DNA of 64,000 nucleotides from Dichetophora obliterata (Eukaryota; Arthropoda; Insecta; Diptera; Sciomyzidae), in NCBI GenBank assembly GCA_963920525.1, contig OY986439.1, positions 19,205,319-19,269,318 of the forward strand, written 5' to 3'. Below the pieces are notes generated by a model that saw only the letters and a list, made by a program, of their open reading frames with translations, did no database searches and was not told the DNA's origin. The position numbers and the translations under genes were made by a program. Every line of letters starts with the position of its first letter. Within the stretch, counting starts at the first letter, position 1. This document shows positions 57,866 to 64,000 of this stretch, piece by piece.

Positions 57866-58326
57866 CTCTAAAACGCAATGTAAAGTAATAAAATATAGCA
57901 AAACACCATAAGCATCAAAACCAAAAAGTCACTTAAAAGGTAATCTACGTCGCAGCTACGTAGTGTGTTTTTAGTTTTGCCATAAAAAACACTTGCTCTG
58001 AGCCAAGCTAAGCAAAACGTTTACACATTGCAAGACCACATTAACGACTAAATGTGTGTGAAAAGAGAGAGCATTACGAACAGACAGAAATCAGAAAATT
58101 TAAAAAAATATAAAAAAAATTAAATTTGCTCAAACAAAATAAATATATACTTTATGAGGCATGTCAGGCATGTACTTTCGTGGGAATGTTGACATTTTCG
58201 TGGAACACATTTGTTCATGTACGCAGATGTGCTGGTTCATAGGAATACTTTGAGATTTGTTATTAAAGTGATCGACATTGTTAAATCATAAGTATTTTGG
58301 CGAATCTCTAGGCGAAATTTTTCTTA

Positions 58327-59406
58327 CGTGTGCGGAATGAAATTACAAAAAATTTTGCAAGGCTGGAAAAAAAAAACAAGTGCTGAAAGTATTAATTTTT
58401 TACTGTAATATTTGAATAAACACATGTTTTCTCATGTGGACTTGATGCTTTTATCAATCAAATATCGGAAGAAAGTGCAGTTTGGCCGACTCATCGAAGA
58501 GGTCTCAGCTCAGAAAAGTTACTGAAGGTAAGATCGCTAAATCGTTTAGAGAGCTTGGAAGAAAGTTTCATTGTGATGGAAAAATAGTAAAAAAGTACCT
58601 CAATGATATTGGAATACAAAAAAGGTCCAGGAAGAATAAGCCGACTGTTTCCGTAGCGCAAGAAGCTACCCAACGAAAACGATTAAGAAGTTTGGTCAAA
58701 AATTTTATGCCAAGAGCAGCATAGTTTGCATCATGGATGATGAGTCATATTTTACGCTAAATGGCAATGAATGTCAGATAAGGCACCTTTTCGAAGGGAA
58801 GAAACAGACAGATAATAAAATAAAGTATTTGGTGCGTACAAAGTTCCCTAAGAAAGTATTACTATGTCTTGCAATTTGTCCGTACAGAATGTCGGAACCA
58901 GTGTTTTTTTATTCTGGTTTGGCCGTCAATTCTGAACGATATATTGAGCACTGTTTGCGAAGGATTTCATAGAAAAGATGCATCAAGGCCTAAATGTGAT
59001 CTTCTGGCCAGACTTAGCATCTATCCATTACGCTCGAAAAACTGTAGAAGCTATGAACACCCTTCATATACCAAATGTTCATAAAGAGGAAAACCCACCA
59101 AATGTCTCTCAACTACGTCCAATCGAAGATTTTTGGGCTTATTTAAAGCGAAGAGTATGAATGAAAAATAAAAAAAATCTGATCGAAAAAATTAAAAAGG
59201 AACTCCTCAAAATGCTAACATCGATATTTTCAACAGCTTTGGAAAAAGTTCCACAAAACTGCCGCAAAGCGGATCGGATGGGACCAATTTTTTTTTACAC
59301 TAAATTAATATTATGTATTGTTTTTTTTTAAATAAAATAAAATTTACGATAGTTTTAAAAAAAACTACAACATATTATATTTTGTTGCAATTTCATTCCG
59401 CATACG
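58327..59406 (+). mobile_element. Tc1/mariner-superfamily element (DD37E type)
   Basis: Inverted ends CGTGTGCGGAATGAAATTAC and CGTATGCGGAATGAAATTGC (right end inverted) bound 1,080 bp. TTA occurs outside both (58324-58326, 59407-59409), which includes the TA duplication of this superfamily. The element lies inside the minus-strand piggyBac relic and is therefore younger. Confidence 0.9.
58482..59159 (+). pseudogene. DD37E transposase pseudogene
   Basis: The frame from 58482 gives a helix-turn-helix-like N-terminus (GKIAKSFRELGRKFHCDGKI) ending at TAG 58722-58724. A second frame (58733-58972) starts MDDESYFTLNGNE, holding the first catalytic Asp, and runs to FFYSGLAVNSERYIEHCLRR. A third frame (58978-59159) has VIFWPDLASIHYARKTVEA, NPPNVSQLRPIEDFWAYL. 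From the Asp of WPDLAS to the Glu of RPIE there are 37 residues, hence DD37E. Two frame changes and a TGA at 59157-59159 before the usual C-terminus inactivate it. It would have cut and pasted its own element at TA sites. Confidence 0.9.
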
Positions 59407-59790
59407 TTATTATCATTGAAGTGCAAGTTACTTCGAATTTGTTCAAACCGGTTTCTTGTCATTGTATCTCGAATAGCTTGAAAATAGTATTCTACCCAGT
59501 AAGATCGCATATTAGGATATCGAAAAACTGACATGTCAATCAATATAGCACTGTATTTGCAAATCTCTAATGGAGTTACGAAAAATTTTGGGTTTCTAAT
59601 TTTTTGTGTGTTTTATAAAGATCTGTGTATTTCGCGATGAGATAAGAAACGGGGTCGTAAAGAAAATACGAAAAGTTTTTAAATGGCGTGTCAAGCATCT
59701 TAAAACTAGCTCCCATTTCGATTTCAATAAAAATGCCACTCCAGATTTATGTAGATTTAAGTGGCTTTTCCGCCATAGTATCTTTTTAAA

Positions 59791-60343
59791 TTCATTGTAT
59801 TTTCGATTTTGGAATTCTCACCACAACTGAAGATTGCGGTGAAAGTAAGCGACATATTTTGTTTTGGCAAAAAGTATAATGATTCTGCGAACTATTTCAA
59901 TTTTATTATTTTTTTTATTTTTTACTATTTTATTTATTGTTTATTTTGTTCTTCAATTCAAAATTTGAGTGCAAAGGTTTTTGTAATGACCGTCTTAAGG
60001 TGGTATGAGGCTGTAGAGAGTACATTAAAGGTGAAAATCTTGGAAAATGAATGTTTCCTGGACTAGCCACTCAGAGGAGGACACAGCAGCAAGTGGAGTT
60101 CCAAAAGCAATGATTGTCACTGAAATTTTGGCAGAACAACAAAAAAAAAAACAACTCTAAGTTTTTTCATCTCAAAAAATTTCACGTTTTTCATGGCCGT
60201 AAGACACAAATACTTACAACAACATGAATACGCTACAAAGTTAACGAATTTGGTGTAGCAGCGTTTGCGCATGCGCACAATTTTTGTTACAATTTCATGG
60301 TAACAACTGAGCTTTGTATAGTATAGTACGGTACGAGAGCAGT
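59791..60343. other. Gene-free stretch
   Basis: Continuation of the piggyBac N-terminus could lie here on the minus strand but is not readable. The plus frame 59809-60066 is Phe/Tyr-rich AT sequence with no domain. Confidence 0.4.
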
Positions 60344-60345
60344 TG

Positions 60346-60395
60346 AAGATGATGATGATGATGATTATGATGATGACAATGATGAAAATGAACGA
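60346..60395. repeat. (GAT)n microsatellite
   Basis: GATGATGATGATGATGAT with interruptions; it yields an Ile-rich artefact frame on the minus strand. Confidence 0.85.
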
Positions 60396-60419
60396 CAAGA
60401 AACACAACATGGCGTAGAG

Positions 60420-63240
60420 TGTCGTGACGATCTCATGTCGTCTTTTTAATTTGACTCAATTTTTTAAATGACAACCTTTTGTGCGGGAGAAATAAGAGAA
60501 ATTTATGTCGAAATAAAGACATAAAAAATAAAACAAAGCCTTCAAAATAATAACATATCAGAGACAAACTAGTTGTTCTAAAATCCTTCGATCATTTAAC
60601 ATTTTAATAACATCACTTCTCTTCTATACATTGCTTTACAAAACCAAAATTCGTTAAACTTCTTCTTACATACTCCCAATTTGACTGGGTGCTCTGAGTA
60701 CTCAGTCGTGATGCGTTCCGCTCTTTTGCGTTGTTGTATTTTCCGACCAACCTTTAGTCAAAGATTCAGAATTGATAGCCGCCTCACAGAACACAACAAC
60801 TAGCCAAACCATTGAAATTCCTCTTTCGAACAGCTATACAGTGTATCCACGTTAAACCAAATGCAAAAACAACAACACCAACCACCAGAACAGCCACGAC
60901 GTTTAAACTTCAACCAACAACAACAACAGCTTTTGTCACAAATTAAAAACACGTTTTTCCGCAGAACTAATGAATAAACAAAACTAATCGTGGTTGAAAA
61001 ATCCATTTTATGCGAAATTAATACAATTAGCCAACTTGTAAATTTTTAATATCTATCATCATTCATCAATTTAGTGCACAATCCGGCAAAAGCAAACAGC
61101 CAGCTTAAAACACCTTTAGCATTGAAATGCTTACAAAGCGAAGAGCGTTTAGCTGCAGTTCTTGCATCAACCACAACAACTCACGTCTTTGGCGCAAACA
61201 ATTTTCTTTTTTAATTTACTTAAATCTTATGTTATGCCAATAATTGCTCTAAATTTATGAACTATTTTTCAATTTAAAATTTAGTTAACAACACGTTGTA
61301 TGGCGCTGTTGCGTAGGTTCGAAATTGCCAGAATTGCCACAAAATAAATTACGATGTGCGAACACATTTACACGAGGTGTCCAATTAAGCGGTGCCACAA
61401 CAAAAAATAATAACCATGCGAGGAAGTGGAGGACACATGTGTGTGGGGAAAATAGGGGATTGGAGGAGGAGGCCAACAGATTGGTCGACCGACGGAAGAA
61501 CAGTCAGAATTCCAATTAAAACGCATCCTCACTGTGGAGACAGGGTGTCATACATGACATACTCTGGAACTTTTGTTCCACACTAGCAAATGCCAAAGAA
61601 AAATTCTTGTTGAAAATTTAAATAGATTTTTGTGAATAAGTGAGATGGATTGAACAAGCTGGCACACAACTCCAAAGCAATCCAGCAATTAGAGAGATAG
61701 AAATTTAAATATAACTAGACACTTTGAAATTTTTTGGTTGATACAAAGTCATGCCTTACATATCAAATTTTTCTTAAATCTTACGTCAACTAGAAGTTCA
61801 ATAAACATTCACTGAAAGTTTTTGTTTGGACTTAATAGAAACTCCTCAGCATGAAAAAAACCTTTGCATGGTTGTTCATAACCATCAGTAATTGTTAAGG
61901 CGTAGACTTTTTATGAATTTATGCACAATTGCTGGTGGAGTGTTTTATGTTTTAGATGGAGGGACTCAAGTTTTAGGTTGCCACTATGTACATATATTGT
62001 TACGTTTGGAACTGTGTTTAAAAATATTTAAGAATCCTAACTAAATATTCGAAACAAAGGTTTTGGCTTTAAGGCGAGCCGCGCTGTGTATAAAGGCCAC
62101 AAGGCCGATATGGAAATATAAAAAGAAGGCAATGCTGCCGGTATGACTTTCATGTGTATAATGATGATTTATTTTAAATTTAATTTTTTTTTATAACAAT
62201 TTGTTACAATTTTTCTTATTCTAAGACACACCCATTTTCCAGTCATATTTCCAACATATTTAATTAGACCAATCATTAATTGATGTAACCAAATATGCAG
62301 ACTTGCATTTGTGTCTTCCGCGAAAATGCAATACTAAGTATTTGGTCACATGCAATGACCCACATGTGCAAGTTGCAATATGATCGGCTCTTTGTTAATA
62401 CCAGAAGTGGCTGCTTGCGCTTAGCCAACATTCGTGATTCATTAATAATCACTATTTCTTTTATTGTTTACGTTCATGCCGTTTTATTGATTTAACTTAT
62501 GTTGCACTACTCAGCTTAATCATATTGCACTCACATGTGCTCAGTGTTTCAAGGTTTGTTTACGTTGATGACCTTGCTTGTGACTTGGTGGTTTGTTTGT
62601 TATTATTATTTGTTTGTTTTTATTTGCTTTTGGATTGTACACACAACAATATGCAGGTTGCCACCACTGATGTATTGCGACATTGTACAGTATTGATCAT
62701 AAGGATTAGTGAGCTGAAGAGGAATTCGAAAGTTCGTCACAAAATAGAATTTCGAGAATTTTTTCAGATTTTTTCATAAAGGTTTAAAGGTCGCTCAAGG
62801 TCGTTTTTTCCAAAAAAGTAGTTCTTCAAAATAATACTTGTGTAATAATACCCAGAATGAGTTCCTAACTGAGAAATATAATGTTCCAACGACTTTATTT
62901 GAAAAGTAAAATGTTCAAATTTTATTTTCGCGGTCTTAAAAGAGGAATTACGGCTGTTTTTTTTGGACAGGAGGGTTAAAAAAGGGAGTTCTTTTTAAAA
63001 AGTTTGCTGTCTTTTTTTAACTTAAAAATTCCCCAAATTTTCGCTCTTAATATAAAATCTTAGTATGCATTTTTATACAGCATTCAATTTTAAGTAATTG
63101 AAAAAAAGTTAATTTATCTTTCTTTTTAACCAGCGTTATACGCATTTAAAGTTTTGAAAACATGTCTTTTTCGGTCGAATTTTTAGTGCGAGCAGCAATT
63201 TTATAAATAACAGTTATAAAGTCTTTGGTTGAGGGTACCC
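60420..63240. other. Gene-free, probably host DNA
   Basis: CAACAACAACAACA near 60915-60932 is the only repeat of note. Small open frames (for example 61392-61586, 62525-62779) carry no recognisable domain. No element ends found. Confidence 0.4.
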
Positions 63241-63249
63241 CGATATAAC

Positions 63250-64000
63250 TCCTTTTAGTGATTCTTTTATGACGCAGAAAAAAAGACTCATCTATGACTC
63301 TAATTAAATACTCTTTTAAGACTCATATTAAGTACTATTTTATGACCCTTAATAACCCTCATTAAGCCCTCACATTAAATATTCTTTTATAACCCATATA
63401 AGTTAATCTTTTAGGACTCATATTAAAGACTCTTTTAAGACTACTGTTAAAAGATCTTTTAAGACTTTTATTAAAGACTCTTTTTAAACTCATATTTAAA
63501 ACCTTATATATCGCTAATTGGTTTCTAATATTTGTTGGTCCACTGATTATCAGAATTTTGTTATCAGGAGTTCAATTAGTAGAAACCTCCCCGATCGCTT
63601 TCTTATATTCTTCACTATTTTCTCCAATCTAAACCAATAAACGATTTTTTTTATTTTTTTAAACGTTATTATTTGCGCAGACTCTTTCTTGCACTTTTTC
63701 TTGGCATTATTATCGTGGAATATTAATTAGAACTTACTTGATTATTTTCTATATTTAATTTGTTAACATTAAAATGGAATCACTTTCACAAACTTTAAAG
63801 TTTAAACTTACAATGAATATTTCAATTCTGTTTATAAAACTTTATACAGAAATAATTTTTGCAAGAATCACGAGAACGCATAAAAATAAATCTTTTATGA
63901 GTTCTTTTTACGAGCACTCATAAAACATGCATTAAATGTATTCTTTTATGAGTCCATTTTATAAGAACTCATGAAACAAGCATAAAAAGTATTCTTTTAA
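63250..64000. repeat. Degenerate short-unit array reaching the window edge
   Basis: From 63250 to 63510 a unit like GACTCTTTTAAGACTCATAT then TAAA recurs about every 25-30 bp. From 63880 to 64000 a variant (TCTTTTATGAGT, ACTCATAAAACA) recurs in both orientations. The array is cut by the end of the window. Confidence 0.65.

Larger units (their letters stand above)
58150..59790 (-). pseudogene. piggyBac-family transposase relic, third copy, split by a DD37E element
   Basis: On the minus strand the right part (59790-59407) encodes TPFKNFSYFLYDPVSYLIAK, then TPLEICKYSAILIDM, RYPNMRSYWVEYYF and RNRFEQIRSNLHFND. After the inserted transposon the reading resumes (58326-58150) with PRDSPKY, VDHFNNKSQSIPMNQH and EQMCSTKMSTFPRKYMP. 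These are consecutive piggyBac core blocks. Stops and a one-base frame difference are present, and the gene fades before the first catalytic Asp. It differs from the two other piggyBac copies, so a third subfamily is likely. Confidence 0.87.

Overview
The window is eukaryotic, AT-rich and free of any host gene I can recognise. Its transposons (Tc1, DD37E, piggyBac, BEL/Pao, CR1- and RTE-like LINEs, Helitron-like repeats), tRNA-derived SINE, CA/GT and (CAA)n repeats and poor coding density fit a large dipteran insect genome, probably a higher fly such as a tephritid. That assignment is inference. Almost every recognisable protein is a broken transposable-element (TE) protein.

Layout. 1-5.3 kb: inverted-repeat elements, a TAA-flanked miniature element and an array of ~125-bp units. 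5.3-7.4 kb: a complete but dead Tc1 element split by a 536-bp miniature inverted-repeat element (MITE). 8.0-8.7 kb: a hAT-type foldback with a perfect 8-bp target duplication. 10-19 kb: copies of an unclassified dispersed family ('family A'), tRNA-like units, several MITEs and nested Helitron-like ends. 19-21 kb and 28.5-30.5 kb: triplet and dinucleotide repeats in probable intergenic or intronic host DNA. 21.45-22.32 kb: an 865-bp near-complete palindrome. 23.7-28.3 kb: a minus-strand BEL/Pao relic interrupted by a 2.7-kb piggyBac element with TTAA and terminal repeats intact. 30.8-38.8 kb: TTA-flanked MITEs, a second decayed piggyBac, another family A copy, a short Helitron-like repeat and a tRNA-like repeat. 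41-48.6 kb: a CR1/jockey-like LINE, two 5'-truncated RTE-like LINE copies and a 640-bp decanucleotide array. 51.7 kb: a tRNA-derived SINE. 52-54.8 kb: a foldback element split by a Helitron-like element with its own tandem array. 55.8-57.9 kb: MITEs inside a MITE, then a hAT-type MITE. 58.1-59.8 kb: a minus-strand piggyBac relic split by a DD37E transposon. 63.2-64 kb: a degenerate short-unit array running to the window edge.

The elements do not form a pathway; their nesting records a sequence of insertions. The order can be read where target duplications survive: Tc1 then MITE, BEL then piggyBac, piggyBac then DD37E, foldback then Helitron. No CRISPR, operon or intact functional gene was found. 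Everything rests on reading the sequence by eye; family names come from protein motifs, terminal repeats and target duplications, not from searches.
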